From Aquitalea pelogenes (lineage in GTDB: Bacteria; Pseudomonadota; Gammaproteobacteria; Burkholderiales; Chromobacteriaceae): a DNA stretch of 41,766 nt. Shown here one piece after another: positions 8,294 through 15,814 of this stretch; the stretch's first letter is position 1, and each line of letters opens with the position of its first letter. The notes beneath the pieces were generated by a model that saw nothing but the letters and a program-made list of their open reading frames with translations, was not told the DNA's origin and made no database searches. The translations under genes were made by a program, and so were the position numbers. The stretch covers positions 1-41,766 of the forward strand of contig NZ_LNQV01000035.1 of the NCBI RefSeq assembly GCF_001515305.1, read 5' to 3'.

Positions 8294-9754
8294 ACGCGGC
8301 TTGAGCTGTTGCTGGGCCAGCATGCCCACCCGGGTGAGGGCGGCGACATAGCGTTCATCCAGCGGATAGCAGCAGGACAGGCGCATGGCATTGCGGTAGC
8401 GCCCGCCGGGTGAATACAAGGGCCCCGGCATGATGCTGATGTTCTCGGCAATGGCGGCATGGAACAGCGCCACGCTGTCGCAGCCTTCTGGCAGTTCCAG
8501 CCAGATCAGAAAGCCGCCGGCCGGGTCGGTGGCGCGCGTGCCGGCCGGGAAGTGACGGGCAATCAGGCCGCGCACTTTTTCCACATGCTGGGCGTAGTGG
8601 CGCTTGAGTGCGCGCAGGTGGTGGTCGTAGCCGCCGGATTCCAGAAAAGCCCCCAGCGTTTCCGATAGCACCATGGGCTGGGCGACGGAAGACGCAAATT
8701 TCAGCTTGCGCAGTGCCGGGCCAAAGCGGCCGCCCTCCATCCAGCCGATGCGAAAATCCGGTGCCAGTGTCTTGGTATAGCTGGTGCAGAAGATGATCCA
8801 GCCGTCTTCGTCAAAGGCCTTGGCCGCCGGGGCCTGGGTGTCGCTGAACTGCAACTCGGCATACAGCCCGTCCTCGATCAGCGGCACCTGATAGTGATTC
8901 ACCAGCCGCGCCAGCCGCTTCTTGGCCTCCAGCGGCATGCTGCAACCCAGCGGATTGTGCACATTGGGCATGGCCACTAGTGCGCTGATGCGCCCTTCGG
9001 ACAGCAGCAGTTCCACTGCATCCACCGAAATACCGTGCTGCGGGTCGGTGGGAATCTCCACGGCTTTCAGACCCAGGCTGGCAAACAGCGGCAAGAGGTT
9101 GAAATAGGTGGGCGATTCCAGCCCCACGGCGTCGCCCGGTTTGGTGACAGCGCGCAATGCCAGTTGCAATGCCTCCATGCAGCCATTGGTCAGGATGATG
9201 TTTTCCGCCTGCAAGGCCATGCCCAGTTCCAGACTGCGGCGGGCAATCTGCACCCTTAGCCGCTCGGAACCCGGTGGCAGGGCGTAAGTGCTGACCATGC
9301 CTGGCTGACGCCGCAATATCTGCCCCATCAGCCTGGCCAGCTTGTTGCCGGGGTAGAAGTCGCTGCCACGCGGGCAGGCCAGCGCCAGGTCGATGAAGCC
9401 GGGGGTTTGCTGTGCATCCAGCACTGCGCCTATCAAATCCAGTACCTTGCTTTCAGTGGGCTTGGCGACACTGCTTTGCGTCATGGCCGGGCGAGCGGGC
9501 GAGGGCAGCCTTGCCCGCACGTAATAGCCGGATTGCGGCCGGGCCTCGATCAGCCCGCGGTCTTCCAGCACCCGGTAAGCCGCCACCACCGTGTTCAGGC
9601 TCAGTTGCCGGCTTTGCGAGGTGCGCCGTACCGAAGGCAGGCGCGAGCCGGGCGGCAAGGTGCCACGGGCAATGGCCAGCGACAGGTCTTCGGCCAGTTG
9701 CTGGTACAAGGTGGCATTGCCGGCTGGGCTGTGGGGTAGGTTTTCGGGTGGCAT
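8285..9754 (-). CDS. MocR-type (GntR-aminotransferase fusion) transcriptional regulator
   Basis: This 489-residue protein has an N-terminal GntR winged helix (about residues 12-80: LYQQLAEDLSLAIARGTLPPG...SVRRTSQSRQLSLNTVVAAYRVLEDRG) fused to a fold-type I aminotransferase domain. The PLP-binding lysine is probably in CTSYTKTLAPDFRIGW; other family elements are TNGCMEALQLAL, NVHNPLG and EDGLYAEL. MocR proteins use PLP and an amine ligand as effector rather than catalysing turnover. The start at 9754 gives the usual short N-terminus; GGAA lies about 8 bases upstream. It is divergent from a LysE-type exporter across a repeat-rich region (9815-9909), which makes that exporter the likely target. 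Confidence 0.9.
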   Translation of the reverse strand: MPPENLPHSPAGNATLYQQLAEDLSLAIARGTLPPGSRLPSVRRTSQSRQLSLNTVVAAYRVLEDRGLIEARPQSGYYVRARLPSPARPAMTQSSVAKPTESKVLDLIGAVLDAQQTPGFIDLALACPRGSDFYPGNKLARLMGQILRRQPGMVSTYALPPGSERLRVQIARRSLELGMALQAENIILTNGCMEALQLALRAVTKPGDAVGLESPTYFNLLPLFASLGLKAVEIPTDPQHGISVDAVELLLSEGRISALVAMPNVHNPLGCSMPLEAKKRLARLVNHYQVPLIEDGLYAELQFSDTQAPAAKAFDEDGWIIFCTSYTKTLAPDFRIGWMEGGRFGPALRKLKFASSVAQPMVLSETLGAFLESGGYDHHLRALKRHYAQHVEKVRGLIARHFPAGTRATDPAGGFLIWLELPEGCDSVALFHAAIAENISIMPGPLYSPGGRYRNAMRLSCCYPLDERYVAALTRVGMLAQQQLKPRLA

Positions 9755-9814
9755 GGCGAATGTTCCGGGCAAGACTGAGGCAAGGTTCAACAATGCCGCA
9801 GCAGCGTGGCTGGC

Positions 9815-9909
9815 GACAGTGACAGTGCTCATCATAGTGTGTGGTGACAGTTGGGGTAAACCGCTCACTGTCACCATCACAATAGTAAATTGCTGAATCT
9901 GTCACCATC
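9815..9909. promoter_or_regulatory. MocR operator cluster (CTGTCACC / GGTGACAG repeats)
   Basis: Between mocR and the lysE-type gene, CTGTCACCATC occurs twice in the same orientation at 9868-9878 and 9899-9909, exactly 31 bases apart (about three helical turns). The complement GGTGACAG occurs at 9843-9850, and a doubled GACAGTGACAGTG lies at 9815-9827. Direct repeats plus an inverted half-site are typical of MocR-type regulators, which bind as domain-swapped dimers to spaced direct repeats. The position suits both autoregulation and control of the divergent exporter. Confidence 0.6.
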
Positions 9910-9979
9910 GGTCCAGGCTCCGTAGCATGAAGGTGTAGCAGCGCCATCCGGCGCATGCACGGTGACAAGGAGCCCTGAC

Positions 9980-10600
9980 ATGCTGGAGTTTGCCCTGATG
10001 TCTTATGTGGGGGTGATGTCCATCACGCCCGGTCCCAACAACCTGATGCTGGCCACCTCCGGCGTCAATTACGGCTTTCGCCGCACCTTGCCGCACATGC
10101 TGGGTATCAGCATCGGCTGTTCGGCGCAGGTGTTCATCACCGCCTGTTTGCTGGCCTGGGCCTTGCAATGGGTACAGGCGGCCCGTTTGCCACTGGCGGT
10201 GGCCGGTTGTATCTACTTGCTGTACCTGTCGTGGAAAATTGCCCGCTCTGCCGCGCCGCAGGGTGGAGAAACCGGCCGGCCCATGGGTTTCTGGGCGGCG
10301 GCCTTGTTCCAGTGGGTCAACCCCAAAGCCTGGGTGATGGTGCTCAATGCTTCCATCCTGTTCATGCCGGCATCGGCGGAAACCCGGCTCAGCGCCGCCT
10401 TGTTGATGGCGCTGGTGTTTGCCGTGGTCAACCTGCCCTGTATCAGCCTGTGGGCCTGGATGGGGGAGCGGCTGCGCCATCTGCTCAGCGGTGCGCGCGG
10501 TCTGATGCTGTTCAATCTGGGCATGGGGCTGTTGATGGCGGGAACCGCACTCTACCTCTTGCTGGACGAAGTGCAGCGCGCCTGGCCGGGCATGCTGTGA
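9980..10600 (+). CDS. LysE/RhtB-family amino-acid exporter
   Basis: This 206-residue inner-membrane protein has about six hydrophobic segments and the LysE/RhtB opening VMSITPGPNNLMLATSGVNYGFRRTLPHMLGI, including the TPGPNN motif. Members export amino acids or related small molecules by proton exchange. ATG at 9980 follows AAGGAG by 7 bases; an upstream GTG at 9962 would place that ribosome site inside the gene. It is divergent from the MocR regulator and downstream of its likely operators, so expression is probably induced by the MocR ligand. Exact substrate cannot be read from sequence. Confidence 0.9.
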   Translation: MLEFALMSYVGVMSITPGPNNLMLATSGVNYGFRRTLPHMLGISIGCSAQVFITACLLAWALQWVQAARLPLAVAGCIYLLYLSWKIARSAAPQGGETGRPMGFWAAALFQWVNPKAWVMVLNASILFMPASAETRLSAALLMALVFAVVNLPCISLWAWMGERLRHLLSGARGLMLFNLGMGLLMAGTALYLLLDEVQRAWPGML

Positions 10601-10704
10601 TGCCTGATGTCCTGATTTGACAGTATCTTGTCTGGCACCAGCATGCCGCCTGACTTTGCAAGCGCCTAGACTGTGTCCATCAACTGCAACAGGGAGTGGA
10701 TGAC

Positions 10705-11256
10705 ATGGATGCAAACAAGGCGGCCTTATTGGTGATTGATGTGCAGGATTCCTTCTTGCAGCGCGATTACTGGGACGAAACGGCCTTGCCGCCGTTTCGC
10801 CAGCGCATGCTGGCACTGATTGCCGGGGCGCGGGCGGCGGGTATTCCGGTGCTGTATGTATTGCACGAGGATGGCGACGGCCCGTTTGCTGCGGCAAGTG
10901 GTCTTGTGCGGCCCATGGCCTGGCTACCGGCCAATCCGGATGCCATCTTCATCAAACACGTGCACAATGCCATGCTGGATTCCGGCCTGCAGCCCTGGCT
11001 GGCCGAGCGTGGCATCGGCAAGTTGCTGGTGTCCGGCATCCGCACCGAGCAGTGCTGCGAAACCACCACCCGGGTCGCGTCCGATCTGGGTTTTGCGGTG
11101 GATTTTGTCAGTGAAGCCACGCTCACCTTTGCCATGCGCCACCCGCTCAGCGGCAAGCTGTACAGCGCGGATGAAATCCGGGAAAAAACCGAGCTGGTGC
11201 TGGCCGGGCGTTTTGCCGACATCGTTACGGTGGAACAGGCGCTGGCGCGGCTGTAG
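10705..11256 (+). CDS. Isochorismatase-fold cysteine hydrolase
   Basis: This 183-residue protein belongs to the isochorismatase-like cysteine hydrolase family. The expected triad is visible: Asp in LLVIDVQDSF, Lys in IFIKHVHNAM and Cys in SGIRTEQCCETTTRVASDLGF. Family members hydrolyse amides such as nicotinamide, ureidoacrylate or N-carbamoyl compounds; the natural substrate here is unknown. ATG at 10705 is 8 bases after GGGAG; the GTG at 10696 overlaps that site and is less likely. It is 104 bases downstream of the LysE-type gene on the same strand, so co-transcription is possible but not certain. Confidence 0.88.
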   Translation: MDANKAALLVIDVQDSFLQRDYWDETALPPFRQRMLALIAGARAAGIPVLYVLHEDGDGPFAAASGLVRPMAWLPANPDAIFIKHVHNAMLDSGLQPWLAERGIGKLLVSGIRTEQCCETTTRVASDLGFAVDFVSEATLTFAMRHPLSGKLYSADEIREKTELVLAGRFADIVTVEQALARL

Positions 11257-11276
11257 ACGATTCATTTATCCGGCAG

Positions 11277-11304
11277 GCAGGCCATGGCGGCCTGCTGCTG
11301 TTTT
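11277..11304 (+). terminator. Weak candidate terminator
   Basis: GCAGGCC (11277-11283), a 5-base loop and GGCCTGC (11289-11295) form a perfect 7-bp GC-rich stem, followed after five bases by TTTT. It lies just after the cysteine-hydrolase gene and just before eamA. The U tract is short and not directly attached, so termination would be weak or the hairpin may have another role. Confidence 0.35.
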
Positions 11305-11316
11305 GGAGCAAGTTTC

Positions 11317-12225
11317 ATGCCCTTGAAGGATGTATTGCAGGCGCTGGCCATCGTGCTGATCTGGGGCGTCAATTTCGTGGTGATCAAGTACGGCGTGGCC
11401 GACGTGCCCCCCTTGTTACTGGGTGCCTTGCGCTTCATGCTGGCGGCTTTTCCGGCGGTGCTGCTGGTGCGCCGGCCAACGCTGCCCTGGGGCTGGGTGG
11501 CGGCATATGGCTTGAGCGTGGGCGTCGGGCAGTTTGCCTTTCTGTTTTCCGCCATCAAGCTGGGCATGCCGGCCGGGCTTGCCTCGGTGGTCTTGCAGTC
11601 GCAGGCCTTCTTTACCCTGATCCTGGCCGGGCTGATGCTGCATGAGCGCTGGCAGGCCGCGCAAATCCTGGGCCTGTCGTGTGCCTGTGCCGGGCTGGCG
11701 CTGATCGGGCTGGCCAAGGGCGGCAGCATGACCGCCATCGGTTTTGGCCTGACGCTGGCGGCAGCATTCTGCTGGGCCTCGTCCAACATCATCGTCCGGC
11801 TGATGGGCAAGGCCGGGCACAAGGTGGAACCGCTCAATCTGGTAGTGTGGTCCAGCCTGGTGCCACCGCTGCCCTACCTGGCCCTGTCCTGGTGGCTGGA
11901 AGGGCCGCAGCGCATGGAAATCGCCTTGCGCCATTTCTCGCTCGGTTCCTTCCTGGCGGTGGCCTATCTCGCCTTCATGGCCACCTTGCTGGGTTATGGC
12001 ATGTGGAGCCGCTTGCTCAGCCGTCATCCGGCCAATAAAGTGGCCCCGTTTTCCTTGCTGGTGCCAGTGGTGGGGGTGCTTACCTCCGCGCTATTGCTGG
12101 GCGAAAGGCTGAGCCTGCTGCAGGCGGCGGGCAGTGTGCTGTTGCTGGCCGGACTGGTAGTGAACGTGTTTGGCGGCTTGTTGCTGGCACGCTGGCGGCG
12201 TGGGGTGGTGGCCCATGGCACGTGA
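11317..12225 (+). CDS. eamA: EamA-type (O-acetylserine/cysteine exporter) DMT permease
   Basis: This 302-residue protein has ten hydrophobic segments arranged as two EamA repeats. From memory it tracks E. coli EamA (YdeD) closely: IWGVNFVVIKYGV, LRFMLAAFPAVLLVRRP, FAFLFSAIKLGMPAGLASVV, QAFFTLILAGLM, LAAAFCWASSNI, APFSLLVPVVGVLTSALLLGE. E. coli EamA exports O-acetylserine and cysteine across the inner membrane. ATG at 11317 follows GGAGC by 7 bases. Its 3' end overlaps the next gene, an AraC-type regulator, by 11 bases, so the two are probably co-transcribed. Substrate is inferred from similarity. Confidence 0.85.
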   Translation: MPLKDVLQALAIVLIWGVNFVVIKYGVADVPPLLLGALRFMLAAFPAVLLVRRPTLPWGWVAAYGLSVGVGQFAFLFSAIKLGMPAGLASVVLQSQAFFTLILAGLMLHERWQAAQILGLSCACAGLALIGLAKGGSMTAIGFGLTLAAAFCWASSNIIVRLMGKAGHKVEPLNLVVWSSLVPPLPYLALSWWLEGPQRMEIALRHFSLGSFLAVAYLAFMATLLGYGMWSRLLSRHPANKVAPFSLLVPVVGVLTSALLLGERLSLLQAAGSVLLLAGLVVNVFGGLLLARWRRGVVAHGT

Positions 12226-13138
12226 TATCTGGTTTGTACTGCCACCGCGCTTCATGCTGCTGGACTTTGCCGGTCCGGCCGAAGCCTTCCGCATTGCCAC
12301 CGAGTTCGGTGCGCCATTCCGCCTGCACTATGCGGCCTGTGACACCGCCACGCACTGTTCGCTCGGCCTGCCTGTGGGCGGGCTGCAGCCCTTGCCCCGG
12401 CACTTGCCAGAGGGCAGCCTGATTCTGATTCCCGGTGCCGACTGCTCGGCTGAGGCGTACGCCATGACGGAAGCGCAGCAGATTGTCAGCTGGCTCTCCA
12501 GCAGCTTCCAGCCCCAGCATCATCAGCTGGCCACCATATGCTCGGCTGCCTTGCTGGCCGGCATGGCCGGATTGCTGGCACACCGTCAGTGCACCACCCA
12601 TCACAGCCTGATTGAACGGCTGCGCCAGACCGACAACAGTTCCCAGGTGCTGGAGAACCGCGTTTTCGTGCAGGATGGCAGCGTGTGGACCAGTGCGGGC
12701 ATCACGGCTGGTATTGATCTGGCCTTGCAGCTGATCAGCCAGCTGGCCGGTGCCGCCACGGCGCGCGAGGTGGCACGCGAGATGGTGGTGTATTTCCGCC
12801 GTGCCGGTCAGGATGCCCAGCTTTCACCGTGGCTGGCGCACCGCAATCACCTGCATCCGGCTGTGCACAAGGTGCAGGACCTGATAGCCGCCAGCCCGCA
12901 ACAGGACTGGAGCCTGGCCACCCTGGCCGATCAGGTGCATGTCAGCGTGCGCCATCTGTCCCGCCTGTTCCGCGAGCATGCCGGGGTGTCGGTGCACGAT
13001 TACCACCTGGGCTTGCGCGCCGCGCTGGCCGGGCAATGGCGGGCCAGTGGGCTGTCCAAGGAAAAGGCCGCGCTGGCCGCCGGTTTCTCCTCGGCCCGGC
13101 AATGGCAGCGTGTGCAACAGGCAGTGGCTGCATCCTGA
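12215..13138 (+). CDS. GlxA-type AraC-family regulator (DJ-1/PfpI domain plus HTH)
   Basis: This 307-residue protein has an N-terminal DJ-1/PfpI-like amidotransferase fold (about residues 3-180; the elbow cysteine is in TICSAALLAGMAGLL, followed by the typical TTHHSLIERLRQ segment) and a C-terminal AraC helix-turn-helix (WSLATLADQVHVSVRHLSRLFREHAGVSVHDYHLGLRAALA). The second DNA-binding helix region (AALAAGFSSARQWQRV) is shorter and less canonical than usual, and the protein ends there. ATG at 12215 overlaps the end of eamA by 11 bases and a G-rich ribosome site precedes it. The overlap suggests it controls or is co-regulated with the exporter. Confidence 0.87.
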   Translation: MARDIWFVLPPRFMLLDFAGPAEAFRIATEFGAPFRLHYAACDTATHCSLGLPVGGLQPLPRHLPEGSLILIPGADCSAEAYAMTEAQQIVSWLSSSFQPQHHQLATICSAALLAGMAGLLAHRQCTTHHSLIERLRQTDNSSQVLENRVFVQDGSVWTSAGITAGIDLALQLISQLAGAATAREVAREMVVYFRRAGQDAQLSPWLAHRNHLHPAVHKVQDLIAASPQQDWSLATLADQVHVSVRHLSRLFREHAGVSVHDYHLGLRAALAGQWRASGLSKEKAALAAGFSSARQWQRVQQAVAAS

Positions 13139-13149
13139 CGAAAATTAAC

Positions 13150-13176
13150 TAAAGTTAACCTTGTTGCTGTCGATAT
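13150..13176 (+). promoter_or_regulatory. Sigma-28 (FliA) promoter for flgP-flgT
   Basis: TAAAGTTA (13150-13157), exactly 11 bases, then GTCGATAT (13169-13176) match the FliA consensus TAAAGTTT-N11-GCCGATAA at 7 of 8 and 6 of 8 positions. It sits in a short AT-rich island about 55-65 bases before the flgP start, a normal leader length. The same bases contain an inverted repeat TTAAC-TAAA-GTTAA (13145-13158) and a sigma-70-like TATAAT (13174-13179), but no -35 is properly spaced for sigma-70, so FliA is the better reading. Confidence 0.6.
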
Positions 13177-13241
13177 AATGCTGACGCTACGCCCGCGTGC
13201 GCCTGCCTTTGTCCCAAGAACAAGTAGAAATGGTCACCGTC

Positions 13242-13892
13242 ATGAACACCTGCACTCGTCATTTGGCCGCCGTATCCCTGTTGCTGGGTCTGACTGCCTG
13301 TGCCTCGGCCAGCCAGCCTGTTGCCGAAGCACCGCGCGCTGCGCCCGAACCTGCTGCCAGCAATACCGCGTTTACCGGTGTGGGCTACGCCGGTGCCGGT
13401 ATCGAGCCGGAAGCACCCCGTGTGGTGGTGAAAGAGGTCAACCCCAATGCGCCCATCGTGATCCGTGCCACGGGTAGCGGGGCTGCACCGTATTCCTCTT
13501 CCCTGACACCGTCCCAGCGCAAGTTGCTGTCCATGCGAGCCGCCCGGCTGGATGCCTTCCGCTCCATTGCCGAACAGGTGCAAGGCCTGAAACTGGTGGG
13601 TAACAGCTCGGTCGCCAATATGGTGGCCACCAGCGACGGCTTCCGCACCTATGTGGATGCCTATCTGCGCGGCGTGCATCTGGTTTCCACCACCATGCAA
13701 CCGGATGGCACCAGCGAAGCCGTGGCAGAAATCACGCTGGATCAGGATTTCTACAAGCAATACAAGAACGCGCTGGAAAAAACTGGTAGTGTGATGAAGG
13801 CTGCCCAGCAAAATGGCGTGGCCGGTCTGGAGTGCGCCGAAGGCAATTGCGGTGCCACCCGTTACGAAAGCAATTACTACGTAGCCCACTGA
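13242..13892 (+). CDS. flgP: FlgP-like LPP20-family flagellar lipoprotein
   Basis: This 216-residue protein has a lipoprotein signal ending in LGLTACASA (lipobox LTAC), a Pro/Ala-rich linker, and an LPP20-type domain (LLSMRAARLDAFRSIAEQVQGLKLVGNSSVANMVATSDGFRTYVDAYLRGVHLVSTTMQPDGTSEAVAEI in shortened view: RAARLDAFRSIAEQV...VDAYLRG). In Vibrio and Campylobacter, FlgP is an outer-membrane lipoprotein needed for flagellar outer rings or disks. A FliA-type promoter upstream and an immediately following FlgT homologue support a flagellar role. Starts at 13230 (ATG) and 13242 (ATG) are both possible; the second gives the tighter signal peptide. The C-terminal tail with two cysteines (ECAEGNC) is unusual. 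A generic LPP20 lipoprotein is the alternative. Confidence 0.72.
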   Translation: MNTCTRHLAAVSLLLGLTACASASQPVAEAPRAAPEPAASNTAFTGVGYAGAGIEPEAPRVVVKEVNPNAPIVIRATGSGAAPYSSSLTPSQRKLLSMRAARLDAFRSIAEQVQGLKLVGNSSVANMVATSDGFRTYVDAYLRGVHLVSTTMQPDGTSEAVAEITLDQDFYKQYKNALEKTGSVMKAAQQNGVAGLECAEGNCGATRYESNYYVAH

Positions 13893-15187
13893 TGATGACA
13901 CGGCGTGTTTACCGCTTGATGGCCGCCCTTGTGGCGGCTTTTGCATTCTCTGCCCCGCTGCTGGCTGCGCCCATCGAGGCGGAAGGGGTTGCCGACATGG
14001 AAGCCGGCAGCCCGGCCGCGCGCGAAATGGCCATCCGTGATGCCCTGCAGCAGGCGGCAATCAGCAATGGTGCCGAGCTGCAATCGCTGCAACTGATGCA
14101 GTCCGGCACGCTCAGCGAAAGCAGTGTGCTGTCCGCACCAGCCTTGCAAGGCAAGGTGAAAATCCTGCTGGAATACACCAAGAACGGCATGTATCACGTG
14201 CGGCTGAGCATAGACCCGCAAGCCAGTGTCGCCGGCCCGGTAGCCAGTGCACCAACCCCGACGCAGAACGCCAACTGCGGCATGCCCGCTGGCCGCACCC
14301 TGCGGCGCAAATTGCTGACCACCTACTTTTATGTGGTGAACCCGTCCGAAGCCAACGACCTGCGCAATCTCGCCACTGCGCTGCCGGCCGACCTGGCGCG
14401 CCGCCTGCGCCAGCAAAACCAGTTTGACGTGCGCAATGCCGGGCATCTGACCGTGCTGAGCAATATGGCGGCAGACGAGCCGGTGGCCGGCTGGGAAACC
14501 GTGCGCGAGCTGGGGCGGCGTGAGGACGTGCAGTTCGTGGTGGCCGGTCGGGTGCTGTCCACCGGCGTGGTGGCCAAGAGCGTGCGTCACACCATGTTCG
14601 AGTCCAACAATACCAGCCAGCAAGGCGCGTATTACACCGGGCCGCTGGCCGGGATGTTCGGGCAGGCGTTCAAATATGAGCCCTCGGCACGGCAGTTCGA
14701 TCTGGAAGTCTGGGTGTACGATGCCCTGACCGGTGCGGTGCTGGCCGACCAGCGCATCAGCCAGGTTGCCCGTGGCAAGGTGGTGGCACAGCTGCCGGTG
14801 GATTTTGCCACTGCCGCATTCTGGGACGGCGACTATGGCAGTGTGGTGAATGCGCTGCTGGATCAGGCCACCCGTCAACTGGGCGACGTGCTCAGCTGTA
14901 TTCCCTTGTCGGCCAAGGTGGTGAAAGTGGAAGACGGCCGTCAGGTGTTCATCAATGCCGGTGGCCTTGATGGCATGAAAGTTGGCGACCAGATGCTGCT
15001 GTACAAACCGCGTTCGGCGCAGATCGTGCGCAGTGGCGGCGGCGTGCGGGAACTGGGTGTGCCGGAGGATCTGTCCGGCACCATTACCCTGACCCAGGTG
15101 CAGCCGAATTTTTCCATTGCCCAGGTGCAAAGCGCCAGACTCAAGGTGGAAGAGGGCGATTACGTCCGCTTCATGACCCGGCGTTAA
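13892..15187 (+). CDS. flgT: Flagellar assembly protein FlgT
   Basis: This 431-residue periplasmic protein starts with a signal peptide (MMTRRVYRLMAALVAAFAF, cleavage near LLAAPIEA). It shows the three FlgT parts: an N-terminal domain (EAEGVADMEAGSPAAREMAIRDALQQA), a middle TolB-like domain (TTYFYVVNPSEANDLRNL through VQFVVAGRVLSTGVV) and a C-terminal beta domain (SAKVVKVEDGRQVFINAGG...GMKVGDQMLLYKP). In Vibrio, FlgT forms the H ring around the basal body and helps assemble motor parts. Two cysteines (NANCGMP and LSCIPLS) could form a disulfide. Its ATG shares one base with the stop of flgP, so the pair is coupled, and both follow the sigma-28 promoter at 13150. A strong terminator follows. 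Confidence 0.8.
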   Translation: MMTRRVYRLMAALVAAFAFSAPLLAAPIEAEGVADMEAGSPAAREMAIRDALQQAAISNGAELQSLQLMQSGTLSESSVLSAPALQGKVKILLEYTKNGMYHVRLSIDPQASVAGPVASAPTPTQNANCGMPAGRTLRRKLLTTYFYVVNPSEANDLRNLATALPADLARRLRQQNQFDVRNAGHLTVLSNMAADEPVAGWETVRELGRREDVQFVVAGRVLSTGVVAKSVRHTMFESNNTSQQGAYYTGPLAGMFGQAFKYEPSARQFDLEVWVYDALTGAVLADQRISQVARGKVVAQLPVDFATAAFWDGDYGSVVNALLDQATRQLGDVLSCIPLSAKVVKVEDGRQVFINAGGLDGMKVGDQMLLYKPRSAQIVRSGGGVRELGVPEDLSGTITLTQVQPNFSIAQVQSARLKVEEGDYVRFMTRR

Positions 15188-15195
15188 AACGCTGT

Positions 15196-15226
15196 AAAAA
15201 AGCCCCGCAAGTGCGGGGCTTTTTGC
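15196..15226. terminator. Bidirectional rho-independent terminator
   Basis: AGCCCCGC (15201-15208), loop AAGT, GCGGGGCT (15213-15220) forms a perfect 8-bp stem, with a run of A before it and TTTTT after it. It can end transcription of flgT from the left and of the acetyltransferase gene from the right. Confidence 0.92.
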
Positions 15227-15240
15227 TGGAGCAGGTTTCT

Positions 15241-15723
15241 TCAGGCCTGCTCGGCAAACTGCAGCAGCGCGTCGCCAGCCAGCCGGTATTTCACCCATTC
15301 GGACTGGGCGGCGGCACCAAAGGATTCGTAAAAATCGATGGCTGGCTGGTTCCAGTCCAGCACGCTCCATTCGAAGCGGCCACAACCGCGGGCTACGGCC
15401 AGCTGCGCCAGGTGACGCAACAGCTTTTTGCCGGCACCACTGCCACGCGCCGCCGGGGTGATGTACAGGTCTTCCAGATAAAGGCCGGACTTGCCCTGCC
15501 AGGTGGAATAATTGAAGAAATACACCGCATAGCCCACCGGCTGCTCGTCTTGCAGGCAGATCAGGCCATGGGCAGTGCTGTCCGGGCCGAACAGGGACTG
15601 TTCGATATCGGCCACACTGGCCACCACTTCGTGTTCGGCCTTTTCATAAATGGCCAGTTCGCGGATATAAGCCAGAATCAGTGCGGCATCGTCATGGGTG
15701 GCGGGGCGGATGGTAATGGTCAA
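15241..15723 (-). CDS. GNAT-family N-acetyltransferase, diamine/polyamine type
   Basis: This 160-residue protein is one GNAT domain. The acetyl-CoA loop is YITPAARGSGAGKKLLRHLAQLA (R/Q-x-x-G-x-G/A form), and the FEWSVLDWNQPAIDFYESFGA segment with YLEDLYI is typical of the spermidine/spermine N1-acetyltransferase subgroup, so the substrate is probably a small amine. The start is TTG at 15723-15721: AGGAG lies 7 bases upstream, and the peptide MTITIRPATHDDAALI is the usual GNAT opening. No in-frame ATG gives a sensible N-terminus. It lies downstream of pbpG on the same strand, but a terminator separates them. Confidence 0.88.
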   Translation of the reverse strand: MTITIRPATHDDAALILAYIRELAIYEKAEHEVVASVADIEQSLFGPDSTAHGLICLQDEQPVGYAVYFFNYSTWQGKSGLYLEDLYITPAARGSGAGKKLLRHLAQLAVARGCGRFEWSVLDWNQPAIDFYESFGAAAQSEWVKYRLAGDALLQFAEQA

Positions 15724-15771
15724 CGGTGACTCCTGATGCGGGCTTGCGAGCCCGTCTGCCTTGTCATGATG

Positions 15772-15793
15772 AAAAAAGGCCGGTTGCCCGGCC
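15772..15793 (-). terminator. Rho-independent terminator after pbpG
   Basis: On the minus strand GGCCGG (15793-15788), loop GCAA and CCGGCC (15783-15778) are followed by six T residues (15777-15772). It lies 21 bases beyond the pbpG stop codon and ahead of the acetyltransferase gene, which should therefore have its own promoter. Confidence 0.9.
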
Positions 15794-15814
15794 CTGTGTC
15801 TGTATCTGCAGGGT

